Below are positions 46,440 to 58,431 of a stretch of 64,000 nucleotides of DNA, piece by piece. How positions within the stretch are numbered: the first letter of the stretch is position 1; every line of letters starts with the position of its first letter. The position numbers were made by a program, and so were the translations under genes. This stretch comes from Paraescarpia echinospica (Eukaryota > Annelida > Polychaeta > Sabellida > Siboglinidae): assembly GCA_020002185.1 (NCBI GenBank), contig CM034532.1:31404149-31468148 (forward strand), given 5' to 3'. The notes under the pieces are model-generated. The model was not told the DNA's origin. It made no database searches and worked only from the letters and a program-made list of their open reading frames with translations.

Positions 46440-47110
46440 TCCTTGTCGTATCCATCCATCTGTTGACAACTTTAATACTGCTTACTGATTGTGTGATTGA
46501 CCAATCCTTTTGTCTTGCTTCGCCCCTGTGCTTGGTTTCAGGGGATTTGGATGCAAAATAAGTTACCTTATTATTATTGTTATTAACACCGTCTTGTGAC
46601 GATTGCGAGAAAACCAGGTTGACCATGGCTATGCCATGGCAGCATGTCGCAATGGGTCAAATTATTGTTCGTGTGGTCTTGACTGCAGCTTCGGTAGGCA
46701 TGAACGATCCATCTGAGGTAGTTCAAAAACTAGACGACTAGATATGAACGGCATTTGGTAATCCCAAGTTTGTCTCCAATGGTGGAATGCTGAAACTGTT
46801 AGACAACTCTCAACTCTCTTCCTTGTGGTGTGCTTGAGGTGGTATTTATTGGTGATAAAACGCATCTGCCATGTTTTTTGACCAATCAACCACTTTCTGT
46901 AGGTCGTTCCTGTTGAAACTTCGGTAGTCATCCGCAAAGAGCATAATATATCCAAGAAAACGCACTTTCATATCTCATTGGCATGCAGTTGGAACAGAGG
47001 CGGATCACAGTGCCGTGGGAAACGCCTGTTGGAAGTATGCATGGCGACAGCTTGTTTCTTTCTATTTGTGACAAGGATGCTGAACGACTAGGGAACGATT
47101 CTACACATCA
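46440..47110 (-). mobile_element. Decayed LINE reverse transcriptase fragment F
   Basis: On the minus strand 'GVSHGTVIRLCSNCMP' near 47030 aligns with the [10 protein letters not shown] block, and 'LFADDYRSFNRNDLQKVVDW' near 46930, in a frame shifted from the 97-codon one, carries the FADD active site followed by the usual helix 'LQKVVDWSKNMADAF'. Both frames are interrupted. Nothing of the endonuclease remains. Confidence 0.55.
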
Positions 47111-48295
47111 ATAGATATCACTGTGATGTGTGGAAAGACCACATGTAGGACAAGCATAGTCAGTTGCTGAGTAGCCCAACAAGTAACCTATTTTTTTCTA
47201 ACTGGAAGGTGTTTTGGCGCATGTTTTTATCTTGATGGGGTGATCTTTGAAAATGATGGTGCAGTCCTGTGTAGCACCGGGGTATACTGGTTTGGGATCG
47301 TGAATCAGGCTGAGAAGACTCCTATTAAGCTTTGCGGTGTTCCAGTGTCGTGTCTATACCGACATGTTTTCGTTATCCTAATTTCAAATACTCGTTATGT
47401 CAGTTTTAAATATAAATAAACTCTGACCCGTTTCCGTTCCAGCTAATAAAATAGTTAGCAAGAAGTTGGTTTAGCAATACAGCTGATATTAGACCTTACC
47501 GCCAACGTGAGGCGGTGGCATTATCGTTCTCGTGTGCTGGTTGCCTGCGATTTGTTGCGACTGCATTAATAATGACCAACAAAGCTGCGCAACGTCGGCA
47601 GTTGGTCTTACACCGGTCGTAACCGATTGACCTTTGCAGACGTCTGCCAAAACATAAGGTCACCTGGCGCGCCATTTTGTTTCGTTTCCGACGTCGCCCA
47701 CTAGTGTCAGCGCGGACCCGTCCACCGATGGAGACGCGGTCGGGGGCAGCCGATACCGGTCGGGTCTCTCCCTCTTTCTCCCGTGGTTTCGTCGAACGCC
47801 GCCCCCGTGCATCGGTTAACATGAGACACAGACATAAATAACGTGAACCGAGCGACGTCGGTTCAAAGGATATCACTACATCTTAATATCGCTCCCGGGT
47901 GGTTCGCTTAATCGATACGACGTAAGCTAGCTGGCTGCCAGCGGCGACGGCGGCACGCGACAATGTTTAGAAAGCCTGGCTATTAACTACATGATTTGGC
48001 ACGGCGAAGTTTCGCCAGAGGGGCGATCCGAGAGAGGCGCAGCGAAGCTGAAACTGATTTGTGTTGCTGCAAGAACAAACAGATGTTGCAGCTAGTGGAT
48101 TAATGGATTAGTGCAAACAATGCATCGATCACACCGGCTCGCCGGAGCAAGAGGTATTACCAGCGAGGATGTCTCCGGGCCGCCGACTAGCCTGAAACTT
48201 GCTTATTAGTAGACTGTGTAGGCGTCTTGTGGCAGGCGGCAAAAAGACTTGACATTACACCTGTCAACGTGTCGTCGGCTGATTGCCTGCCTCGC
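47111..48295. other. Intron 2 sequence; CG-rich part 47500-48000
   Basis: The CG-rich part has a 126-codon minus frame (47876-47496) with no recognisable domain. A high CpG content could mark a regulatory element inside the gene; this is inference. Confidence 0.3.
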
Positions 48296-48344
48296 AGAGA
48301 GAGAGAGAGAGTTAGAGAGTTAGAGAGTTAGAGAGTTAGAGAGT

Positions 48345-48424
<80 letters not shown>
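48296..48424. repeat. GA microsatellite with GAGAGTTA interruptions
   Basis: (GA)n with a run of about five gagagtta units in the left third, then about 40 uninterrupted GA units. Confidence 0.97.
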
Positions 48425-48427
<3 letters not shown>

Positions 48428-49859
48428 CGTGCATGTGTGTGTGAGCGTGCGTGCGTATACGTGCCTGTTTGTTATTATATAATAGTCTATTTATGGGTTA
48501 TTTACATAACGTGGTGACATATTTCTAGGATTTTTACCAAGAGTCGGTATAGACAGAAATCACAGGTAACATTCTAAGTACATGGGTGTATGCCTAGAAT
48601 GTACACGACGATATAGAGAGCTTGCCACTTGGGAATATGGCCGACTGTTACCGTCCGCCGTCCACCGGACATTCAATCTATCGACTTCCGCATAGCCATA
48701 GGCTAAGTGCCACCTGCCACATCCCAACATGGACCGCCATTTTACATAGTTAAAATGTTGTTTCAACAAGAACTGAATACAGAACAGACTGATCAGACGC
48801 AAAGTCATGCGGTCCTAATAATGGAATTTAGACACTGCTGACAGGACAAGCTAGACGGCGGTCACGCACAAAATGATGACTGTGACGTCTGATTCTAGAT
48901 CGGTCAAATATCGGGGCCCGGAAGGCAGTGGGCTATATTTCGAGACTGTATTGCCTTGCGTTGGACAAGGAGAGAAACTCGGATATGTGTCACGAACTGC
49001 GGATATGCGAGTGGACGAGGAGTGCCGTGTTGTGTTCCGTAGCGGGGCAACTGTTCCCGGCTCAGTCGCTGGTCTTTTGTAGGCAGCGCGTCCGTCCTAC
49101 GGTCTAATGGAAGCCATTACTGGCAGCATCCATCGCTGTCACTGTCTGTTCGCATCACCGAAGCGGCGCGCGCGCATCGATACCACCGCCGGCGCCACTG
49201 CAACCACAGTGTAATTGACGTGTAACATGCGGACGTTCTTACGGTGAAGACGCGATGCGCTAAGCCGGATTTTAAAACGCCTACTCGTCGATGATGTTTC
49301 TGTTCCTGGTTGTCCCGAGAGCTAGGTGTTGGGACGAATAAAGCAGGTTCTTGCTAATCCCGCACGCTGGCGACCTGCGAGCCATACTGTCAAAGACAGG
49401 CAGGCTATTTAATGCGCGCTGTAATGTTGCGTGCAGCATAATTGTCAATGTATGTTAAGAGTACATTGGCAAACTGTAATCATCAGGTTGTCCATTTGAC
49501 GAGCGCTTAACGTTGGCAGCCAATCACTTGTGACCATTTCAAGCGGCACACAGCCCGCGAAGACATGACGCGTGGAAGTCTCTTAATTTGACATGGAAAT
49601 AGGAACGACGGGCCCGTTTTACACAGATAACGAGCTCGTAACAAAATCAATCATTAAAAGGAATCCGTTGTTAAATTTAAGAAGCTCTTAAAAATGTAAA
49701 AAGCCGCCGCCATATCCTCAAAGACTCTATTGTCGTGACGCACCGGCGAAAATGTCCTGGTAGCGCATTCAAGTGCATGTCGACAGTTTTCAGTATACAA
49801 GATATGCGAGAGTGCACGTTGAAGCGAACACTACTATTAAGATCACCTTTGGGACTGGG
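48425..49859. other. Intron 2 sequence; CG-rich 48900-49280
   Basis: No domain recognised. The stretch 49130-49200 (ggcgcgcgcgc, ccgccggcgcc) is the most CpG-dense point outside the exons and might be a regulatory or promoter region of an internal transcript. Confidence 0.3.
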
Positions 49860-50015
49860 GGACTGGGCAATGGGACCCGAATGGCGAGGTGACCGTATTA
49901 AAGGGACTAATTTCCTATACTTTACTGTAACAAAAATAATTTGGGACTGTTTCAAGGTGACCTTATTTGCGAGGTGGCTGTATTATTGAGGTAACCGTAA
50001 AGCGAAGTTCGACTG
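49860..50015. repeat. Dispersed 'gaggtgacc' repeat, copy 1
   Basis: gcgaggtgaccgtattaaag, then aatttgggactgtttcaagg, then tgacc...gaggtggctgt and gaggtaaccgtaaagcgaag in order. A related block in the same order is at 62670-62770. Such blocks are typical of short inverted-repeat transposons, but only one end can be seen in each copy. Confidence 0.5.
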
Positions 50016-50262
50016 TAGAGTTTTATTTTGTTTTCATGAGTTTAATGCTGATTTTGTTTTATTTTATTTATTTTCGCTGCGTCCTTAACCTGATGAGGTT
50101 ATCGTGCTATACAGTGGATGGAAAACAAGAGAAGACAATGTCTTACCCGTACCCACTTTAACAGCCCACGCTACACAAGTTTGGAACACAAGTATGGAAA
50201 CTACCCGGCATGATACGACGTTACTAGGATATTAAACAGTAGTGTGAAAGAGAGCCGCTCAC
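50016..50262. other. Intron 2, donor side
   Basis: Sequence directly downstream of exon 2 on the minus strand, beginning gtgagc at 50262. Nothing else recognised. Confidence 0.5.
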
Positions 50263-51348
50263 CGGTGACTACGTTAATATCCGACACGCTCTCTCCCGAC
50301 AGGTCGACGGCCCTTGGGTTCCTCGTGAACTCTTCCTTCAGCTGCTTCTTGCGCTTCGCCGAGCCGCAGAGTCGGTAGATACCGACGTGGTCGAGTCCGC
50401 GCTTATCCACCTCGTCTATACACTTCTTCACGAGAATTGGCACATTGCACGATGACCTCTCTCGCTTGATGATCGTCTCCAGATCGATCCCGAACAGATC
50501 GTTTCGGTTGAGTGACGGCGTCCGCTGGAGCGTGACGACAGCCTCCTTGTAGACGAGCTGCAGATAGAGAATGCCTTTCGGCTCGAGCTTCAGCGCGATC
50601 TTCTGGTGATTGCCGCTCTGCAGGAAGATCTGAAGCGCCAGCGTGCCGCTGAAGCACAGCCGGTGTCGCGTGTTCGGGTCCCAGCTGTAGACGAGGAAGG
50701 CGAGCTCTTTCGCGACGTGTAGGTCTACGTCGAACTCCTCGTCCCAGTCGAAGTTGATGGCGCCCGTGCGAATCATCGTCCGCGCCTTGTTCACGGAGTC
50801 GAGCTCCAGGACACAGTAGAGGTCTCGCAGGACCGTCTTGGACGACTTGAGGCCGTGTCCGCAGTAGAGGCGAACGTTTATGAGCCCGTCGATGCGCCGC
50901 TCCTCGACGATGCGCGCCTTCATGTCCTCCATGTCCGGGTGATAGAGGCGAAAGTCGTCCGGGCGAATTTCGAGCGGCTTCCGCGGCCGCTGTATCTCCC
51001 GGCTGGTGTCGCCGCTGTGTTGGCGGCGCGTCTGAACGTCGGCCGGCGCTGAAGTCTTCAGGCCAGCACCGACGTACACCAGAGCGTACGGTGACGTTCC
51101 CCGTGGGCCCGGCGTTCGGCTCTGGTTACGCTGGGGTGAGGGTTTGAGGTCTGATACCTTCTGGCCGATGAATGCTTCGTCTAGAAGTGAGTCCACACTG
51201 TACTGGCGACGGTGTTTCACCTGTCGCGGAGCCGTTGGTTTGCATGATGCGTTATTGCTCAACCAAGACCAGTATTCTTCCGACGTGTAGGCATCCGCCG
51301 CCGGTGAGGGACTACTTTCTGAAGAACTGATCCCGCTTATACACGACC
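50263..51348 (-). CDS. syd-1-like RhoGAP, coding exon 2 (C2 domain and first part of RhoGAP)
   Basis: Acceptor ttgtttgtttcag is followed by the last two bases of a split Gly codon and SCISGISSSESSPSP; the exon ends SGESVSDINVVT plus one base at a gtgagc donor (1086 bases, phase 1 in and out). Residues 515-665 of the assembled protein are a basic, Ser-rich linker with RRQYSVDSLLDEAFIG, a family-conserved patch. The C2 domain spans about 667-784 (GLINVRLYCGHGLKS to GILYLQLVYKEA). It looks like a C2 with few acidic loop residues and may not bind calcium. RhoGAP starts near 796 (NDLFGIDLETIIKRE); the arginine finger is Arg839 in GIYRLCGSA. The full Arg finger argues for real GAP activity, whereas worm SYD-1 is reported as poorly active (recalled). 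The SYDE name is given for homology only. Confidence 0.95.
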
Positions 51349-52491
51349 CTGAAACAAACAATGACAGCATTCAAATAGAGTTCATGCATTCGACCACTGA
51401 CGCGTTTTTAATCTAGCGGTATCGTTTGGTCCATTTTACCGATACTTTCAATATGCTTTCATTGTAAAGATTGATAATTAATTACAACCAATCACCAGAA
51501 TATTGATCTTAACCAATAACTTGTGCAGTAGAAGTTCATTCTCATAGAATATGTGGATGATGATTTAGCATTCGACTATCGGTGGCGTGCGTTTCACAAA
51601 CAATGTTAAACTATGATTATTATTACACTGGCAGACTAAACCAGCAGCTCTAGCCACAAACTCTATAAGAAATATTATCAACATTACCGGGTCGACATCT
51701 AACGGTATTTGTCAGCCGACGTTTACCGATAGATTGAAAGGTTACAAGAAAATTGTAAATTGACTGCGAAATACATCAAAAGAATAACTCCAGAGAGTTC
51801 TTTGATTCACTGTATGTTTCACGAGTATGATCCTAAACGCCATGTGCGATACCGTTGTGTCCGCTGATTATCCATGAAGAAATGTGATTCTGTAAATAAA
51901 ACTTACTGCATCCAAGTCAACAATAACAGCAACTATGTCAACTATGTCAACTATGTCAACTATGTCAACTACGTACAAAAGATAGAGGAAGAATACAACA
52001 GTGTTCTTAAGAAAATCTTAGCTTCCAAGTTGGACGACATATCAGGTGAATCTTGAAATCATGTTGAAATACGTGGACTCAAAAGACACGGTGATTATAA
52101 CACAAAATCAGTTAGTTCCTTCGTAGCTGCCATAATCGCCCCAAACGTAAGTTGAAGCGACTGTGGCAGCAAAGCTGATTCTATGCCGACTGTAAATGAC
52201 ACCAGTGAAATACAACATGTCTTCCTGGCCAATCAAGGACGTTTGTCTGAACAATATATTGACAATAATCACGTACTTCCCCGATGTAACAACAAGCCGA
52301 CGGAAAGCGACACTTCCTGTTTTATCAATAAGAATATTGATATGAGTTTAGAAAACTAGAAGAAAATCATTACATTTGTAGAGTAACAAAATAGTTAAGT
52401 TATGGACACAGGCACAGCCTGCTTTGAGCAGGTATGAGGGTCACGTGACAAAACCAGGATAACAAAATAGAAGATACTCAGTGCGTATTAC

Positions 52492-52493
<2 letters not shown>
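51349..52493. other. Intron 1 sequence; aactatgtc x5 repeat
   Basis: A 9-base unit aactatgtc repeats five times at 51931-51976. The small frame 51874-52056 across it is not recognised. No gene. Confidence 0.4.

Positions 52494-52553
<60 letters not shown>
52494..52553. repeat. TG microsatellite, about 30 units
   Basis: Uninterrupted (TG)n, passing into gcgtgcgtggg. Confidence 0.97.
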
Positions 52554-52557
<4 letters not shown>

Positions 52558-53346
52558 CGTGGGTAGGTGTGCGTGTGTGACGTGCTTGCGTGCGTGCGTG
52601 TAAACAAAATAAGTACAATAAATCAAATGAACAGTCTGCACGTACGTGAGCATGCGTGCGTGAGAGCCAGTTTTTTTGCATATGTCTGCAGGTGCGGCCT
52701 GTTAGTTAAGCAGCTGAATAGTCTCAATTAGGCAGAACCATTTCCATTCGCCAGTGCCGTGTCGACACTAGACGACTGCGTTTTACTGCGATGTCGATGA
52801 ACTGATGAAAACGTCGAGATAAATTGTGACCCATTACCAGCCTAACTGATGTCAGGATTATGCCGCTAATGCCCGCAGACAACTGCTGCTGGCGCAGGCA
52901 AGACAGGCGACGGTTAATCATAGAGCCGACGTCATATTTCGGGTAGGCTTAAAGGTTTTCCTATTAACCGCTCTAACGTTAGCCTTGTTACGACTTACCC
53001 TGTCACTGGCACTAATGACAGCATGTTCACATACATTAGCGCATGAACTGAAATAGTTTAAAATGAAGAATAATACTCTTAAAACGAGAGAAACAAAATA
53101 ACAATGCGCTAAATCAGACACATAGTGCAGCTTAATGACGGGGGAATGTGCTATACGTGCTTGTATAGCGACCGTGACACGGGGAAACCTAACCAGTGTA
53201 TGAACAATGAACAATACGAAATGACGTCTTGTATATTATGTTTTTCAATATAAATTAAATCCCCCTTTGCCATCAGCGGTGCAAACAGATTATCCCAGAA
53301 CATGGCGCTTTCGTCTTCTTCCCTTGATCCCTTGCGGAATTTATCC

Positions 53347-53348
<2 letters not shown>
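52554..53348. other. Intron 1 sequence, nothing recognised
   Basis: AT-rich with no exon, element or repeat that I can support. Confidence 0.4.

Positions 53349-53397
<49 letters not shown>
53349..53397. repeat. CT microsatellite, about 24 units
   Basis: Uninterrupted (CT)n, directly bordering the LINE tail on its right. Confidence 0.95.
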
Positions 53398-53401
<4 letters not shown>

Positions 53402-53590
53402 TATTGCCTTCTTCACACTGCCTTATTCTTCCGATATCTCTTTTAACACCGTCTCTCCATCTTAATTTCGGTCTCTTGCCAGTCTCGACAGCTTCTCATT
53501 CTCGGTATGTGTCCTGCCAATCTCAGCCTGCTAGAAACTACCTTCATGTTCAAGTAGGTTTTCATTCCGACCTCTTATCTTAATTCCTCC
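53398..53590 (-). mobile_element. LINE 3' tail fragment 5
   Basis: On the minus strand the frame reads LNMKVVSSRLRLAGHIPRMR, then RLARDRN and 'ETVLKEISEE' in shifted frames. The same 'NMKV..SR-R-GHI-R' opening is seen at 28870. The (CT)n beside it may be the element's own simple-repeat tail. Confidence 0.55.
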
Positions 53591-54010
53591 ATCTCCATTC
53601 ACCTTCTCGCGCCTAACAAAGCTGAATCCCACCGAAATCCAGTCTTACGCAAGCAAATACACATTTCATAATATATGACACATCCCTGTTATAATCAGCG
53701 AGACGTGATTCGAGCGAGCTGTTACACGAAGCAAGGAAACTCAGGTACGAAATTACAAAAAAATGACGATAAAGTAACAAGCAAACAAAGTCTCAGGACG
53801 TACGTACTTGGTGGGAAAACAGAGAGCGGAGGCGGACAGATATCAAGTGAGTTGTGGGACATCGATGAGAAAATGAGATATATCACAACTTGGATCATCG
53901 ATCAGTAAAACGACATTGAGCTACGGCAGGACAATGACACAGTCCGTCGTGCAGAGATATTGACACAGTTCACGTGAGTGAAATAACCGACGCTATCACA
54001 CTGTCTATAT
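53591..54010. other. Intron 1 sequence, nothing recognised
   Basis: No repeat or exon is supported between the LINE tail and the Tc1 element. Confidence 0.4.
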
Positions 54011-55303
54011 ACAGTCATTTGCAAAAGTTTTGAAGAAATTTGACAAAACTATGATTTTTTGGCCTTCGCATAACATTATATCAGTTTATTTCCCCAAATA
54101 AACGTAGTACAACATAATATGAAACTTTATGTCGTCCAAAAGTGTCAGTGTCTCTACTTTTCAGAATTTAGTGTGGCCTCCTTTGCTGTCAATGACCGCC
54201 TGGATGCGACGTGGCATGCTAGAAACCAGAGATTCGCGGTACTCCTGGGTGATTTCGGTGACCCAAACGTCCTTGATAGCTTGTTTCAAGTTTTGAGCGC
54301 TTGATGGTTGTTTGTCTGCCACCTTATCCTTCATTATAGTCCACATGTTCTCAATGGGATTTAGATCTGGGCTGTTCCCAGGCCATTCCAGCACAGAGAT
54401 TTTGTTCTTCTTGAGGAAATAAGTGGCTACCTTGGATCGGTGACAAGGAGCGCCATCTTGCATGGAAATCGTACATTTGTGGATGTCCATATGCAGTTTC
54501 AGCTTCTCCTTCAGCAACTCCACGTACCTAGGTCCATTCATAGTGGTGTTAGGTGGAATAAAATACAGACCAGAAGGGTCAAAACATGACATGGAACCCC
54601 AAATCATCTGACTTGGCGGGTGTTTCATTGTGGCTGCTGTATATTTCTCATCAAATCGCTTACCTACTGGCCGCCTAACGTGCCTCTTGCGAGGTATAAA
54701 CTGTTGCATGGTCGATTCATCTGAGAACAACACTTTCTTCCACTGCGCGAGAGTCCAGTGGCGATGTCGTCTGGCAAAGTCCAGTCTGGTTTTTTTTCAT
54801 CACAGGTGTCAGGCGTGGCTTCCGGGCCGGCTTGCGGGACTTGCCCGAATTTTCTTGCATGAGCTCTTTGGCGAGCACATCACGATGCGTCTCATTGAGT
54901 GGTCATCCCTAAGCGTAGTTTTCCGTGGACGACCACTCCTTTTACTGTCACGAAAAGTGCCGTCAGTATTGAATTTGACGATGGCGTTGTGCACGGCTGT
55001 CTTAGAATAACGTAATTTAGCACTAATGTCTCTTTCCGTATATCCTTCTCCATGTAGAGTAAGTATTTGTGCCCTTAGAACCTCTGTCAAAGATGATTTT
55101 TTTGCCCATTTCAGGGTTGAAGACAAATCTGAAAAACACCTAATCGATACTGACAACAGCAAACAAATGACCTGGAAGTACTGACTAGGCGTATTGCTTC
55201 AAGGCCCAAATAGGATGATGCAATCCAGACATTATCTGATGCAATCTGATGCCATACCATAAAATGCTTAAAAATCGTGCCTGGTCTTAAACTTTTGCAA
55301 ATG
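54011..55303 (-). mobile_element. Tc1/mariner-type DNA transposon
   Basis: The ends are inverted repeats: cagtcatttgcaaaagtttt at 54011 and, on the other strand, ctgtcatttgcaaaagttta from 55304. A TA precedes the left end as expected for Tc1; the right TA is mutated. Between them lies a minus-strand Tc1-type transposase. The element is about 1.3 kb. It sits in intron 1 of the syd-1-like gene, same strand. Confidence 0.85.
54161..55109 (-). pseudogene. Tc1 transposase, DD34E type, broken
   Basis: N-terminal helix-turn-helix region: SLTEVLRAQILTLHGEGYTE, KLRYSKTAVHNAIVKF, and the GRPRKTT hook (all in frame 55090-54890). After a deletion of roughly 25 codons following KKIR, a shifted frame reads KPARKPRLTPVMKK. 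A homopolymer frameshift then leads into the catalytic part (54733-54161): KKVLFSDEST with the first Asp, SMQDGAPCHRSK with the second Asp, and NSPDLNPIENMW with the Glu. All three catalytic residues are kept, but the deletion, two frameshifts and a homopolymer shift right after the ATG (55109) prevent a full product. The intact product would cut at the inverted repeats and insert at TA. Confidence 0.85.
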
Positions 55304-56395
55304 ACAGAACCAGTATTTCAGCATGTATGTTGGCTTTGGAGTGTGTTACATTTATATAGTGAGTTAGACTATAGGGCCTAAAGCTGCCTCTTGCTTATTG
55401 TTTTACAACATTTAAAAAATAGTTAATCCAAAGCAACATACAGACTAGATAAGGACGACACTGTTTTAATCCAACAAGTGTTCATCTATGTTTAAACCGC
55501 CTTGCCAATAACGTTTTTAATATGCTGCCGCTGGTGGCAGCATCACAATAATTATCTTACAATCAAGCTGTCTCAAATCTCCACACTGTACTCAGATCAC
55601 CACCGAGATGATTTGTATTTTTTGCGGCGAATTTCCTCACGATGGCAGGGCACAGATGGGTGATGAGGGTTTTTCCTATGAAATGCGATTTCGGTGATTG
55701 TCTCGTGTCTGTGTTGGATTGCTACGGGTGTCTCCGGCCCCTAATCTGCGTGCGCGTCAGTAACCGACCGTCGACAAGGAGGCTCACTTCGACAGATCAA
55801 TAACCCACTTGTCTCCGGGGACGCTGGAGCCGCTCGCTTGTTAATGTTTTTATAATGAGATGGCTCTCATTGGCATACATCACAGACTCGTTTATTCTGC
55901 TATTACACAAGCATAGATACAATATCTTCAGCGATGTACAGATGTCGGCGAGATTTTGCTGCACTCGGCTGGAGGGAAATTGAAATTGCACGTCTTAGTC
56001 GAGTCGTGGTGAATATACGGATGTAATGTAGTCTATTAACGCGAGGAGGTGACCTGGAAGTAGAATCGGCACAAAGGAAGAGCGTAGGTCCGACCATTGC
56101 GTGGCTACAATTGGCAGCACTTTAAAGTTAGAGCAGCTGTATTCTGGAGAGACTGGACATTGGGCTTTCTTTCATCAGTCGGTTGCCGCCCGCCCGTCTC
56201 CATGCATACACGAACACACGTACGGTCGTATACGTGCAAAGCGCACGCATGCATTCATGCATGTACGCCCAAGCGCGCGTGCACCTACCCACCCACCCAC
56301 ACACAGTACGTATACCCTAATGCACGCAATAACGCACCCGCGCGTATTCACACTCTCTACATCAGTCCAGCTGTGTTATTTCTCCTGTCATGTAT
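55304..56395. other. Intron 1 sequence, no gene seen
   Basis: Open frames of 60-70 codons without recognisable motifs. CG-rich between about 55740 and 55830. Confidence 0.4.
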
Positions 56396-56626
56396 CCACC
56401 TCTACTGTATCCCTGCACTCCTCTCATTGCAACTCCTCTCTCATTGCAACTCTCCTCGTCTCATTGCAACTCTCGTCGTCTCCTATACTCTACAACCCCC
56501 CCTCTTTCGCTCTTCATTTCTCACTTCTCTCTCCCTCCCCTCTCTCCCTCTCCCTCCCCTCCCTTTCTCACTCTCCGTCCCCCCTCACTCTCTCTCTCTC
56601 CCTCTCCCTCTCCTTCCCCTCCCCTC

Positions 56627-56675
<49 letters not shown>

Positions 56676-56760
56676 CTCTGTCACACACGCACGCACACAC
56701 GCATGCACACTCTCTTTTTCTCTCTTCGTCTTTCTGTTTCCACTCCACTCAATCACTGTC
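56396..56760. repeat. Long polypyrimidine tract on the + strand with TC and AC runs
   Basis: More than 85 percent C/T over about 360 bases, including (TC)n at 56630-56668 and an acacacgc run at 56683-56710. The open frames over it (up to 314 codons) are Ser/Leu/Pro-rich artefacts of the tract. Confidence 0.9.
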
Positions 56761-57921
56761 GCAGTGATGGTCAGTGCGACTGTTCGTGTCGTGAAAGCCT
56801 TCTAGACAAAGCTAACTTCGTCCGCCACCGGGTCAATTCCGCCGGGTCTGTCGTTCGCCGACATCAGTCGTGCGTCGCGCAGGGATCGATGGCTTCTCGA
56901 CAAGCGGCTGACACTAGCAGCCGGCTCGCTTCGGATGTTTATCGGTGTTTTGTAGCGACCGACTGCAGCGTGCCGATAAGCCGTCGGATCGGGTATGATA
57001 TGACGACAACGTCCTATGCACCCCAACTAACGGGGACGTAGCGTCGTCGTCAGTGAGTGATACTGTCTGGGTGTCATCTGGTGAAGTGAGGACAGGGGAT
57101 ATAATATGGCAATGGTAGAATAGCAAACAGGAGCCATCTTAAATCTGCCTGGATGAAGATGTTGTGATAAAACGAAAATAATCAAAAGAAGAACACTAGT
57201 TAGTTATGTCATGTACTGGAGAAAGGCAACGAGAAGCATTGAGATTATGAGACATGGGTGATGTAATGTCTGGTCGTAGACCGATGGTGCAGCACGGGTT
57301 TTAGACTTGTTGTTGGTGTTCCCAACTAAACGGGTCTGAATCCGAATCATCTGGCTTGCTTGCTTGTTTGCTTCTGGTTCCCTCGTTTGCATCAACGAGT
57401 ATATCGACATAATATAAACACATTTACGAATTAGCATTTTTCACGCACCGAGAAAGTCTTTGGTACTTTTGAAGACGTGTCCAAGCCAATGTTGTGTTCT
57501 CCTTTAAACCAAAATGCAAATACTGTTGTGTTCTTGTTTTGGTGGAGTAGCTAGAACAATGACTTGGACCAACGCAGAGGGAAGAGAAGAAGAGGTTAAT
57601 AACAAATGAAGACGAACCATGGAATACGAAGTGAACGCTGCTTGGTAGACATGAGTCATAACAGCACGGCATCACGGATAGCCTGATACAGAACTGGTAG
57701 ACTTTGTGTGAATCTGGTGCACCACAGCTAGGCAGGGAGACAAGAATGCAGTGCACTATGTGACTGCTTCACTGGGACGTTGACTTGCAGAGGTGTCAAG
57801 TAACATTAACAGAAAGCGGCAGATCTACCGCTTTTCGTGGATTGGTGGCGGTAGATGAGGTTCTGGCGAGCCTCGAGCTGCAATCACTAGGGGGAACCGT
57901 AGCATGGCCGGATACTTTTTA
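56761..57921. other. Intron 1 sequence; CG-rich 56780-57050
   Basis: Nothing recognised. The CG-rich part could be a regulatory segment; there is no direct evidence. Confidence 0.3.
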
Positions 57922-58056
57922 ACTTTTAGTATGTATATATATATATATATATATATACATACTAAAAGTGTATATATTATAAAGTATGTATATATATATA
58001 TGTATATATACTAAAAGTGAAAATATATACGTACTGTTATGACATATATATGTATG

Positions 58057-58095
<39 letters not shown>

Positions 58096-58188
58096 ATTAT
58101 ATACATACATATATATATATATATGATATATATATATATAATATACATATATATATACATATATATGTCATAACAGCACGTATATATA
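57922..58188. repeat. AT-rich palindromes with a TG core
   Basis: A perfect 48-bp palindrome (acttttagtatgta...tacatactaaaagt) at 57922-57969 is followed by a second fold: left arm cgtactgttatgacatata at 58030 pairs with tatatgtcataacagcacg ending at 58180, with one mismatch, enclosing TA and TG runs. Both could form cruciforms. Confidence 0.85.
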
Positions 58189-58431
58189 TATACTTATTTT
58201 TATGTTCATTTCCTCCGTGAATGCTATTTGTGAATTATATTTTAAACCATGAAATATCAGTCTGGCTGTAGATTTCGGCACTATGCGGTAGACCGTGATA
58301 TTATATACTTGACAGGAGCATCTGGTTGAGTTGCTGGTTAAATGACCCCTTTGGTGTGTGGTGCTTTGTGTGGTCCCGTGGACTATAAAATAACAAACTG
58401 TAATACACCTATATCTTACTCGCGGACTTAC

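Noticed and set aside
56097..57041. 314-codon + strand ORF, the longest + strand frame
   Set aside because: It runs across a polypyrimidine tract and simple repeats; Ser/Leu/Pro/His composition reflects the DNA tract, and another frame over the same tract is open too.
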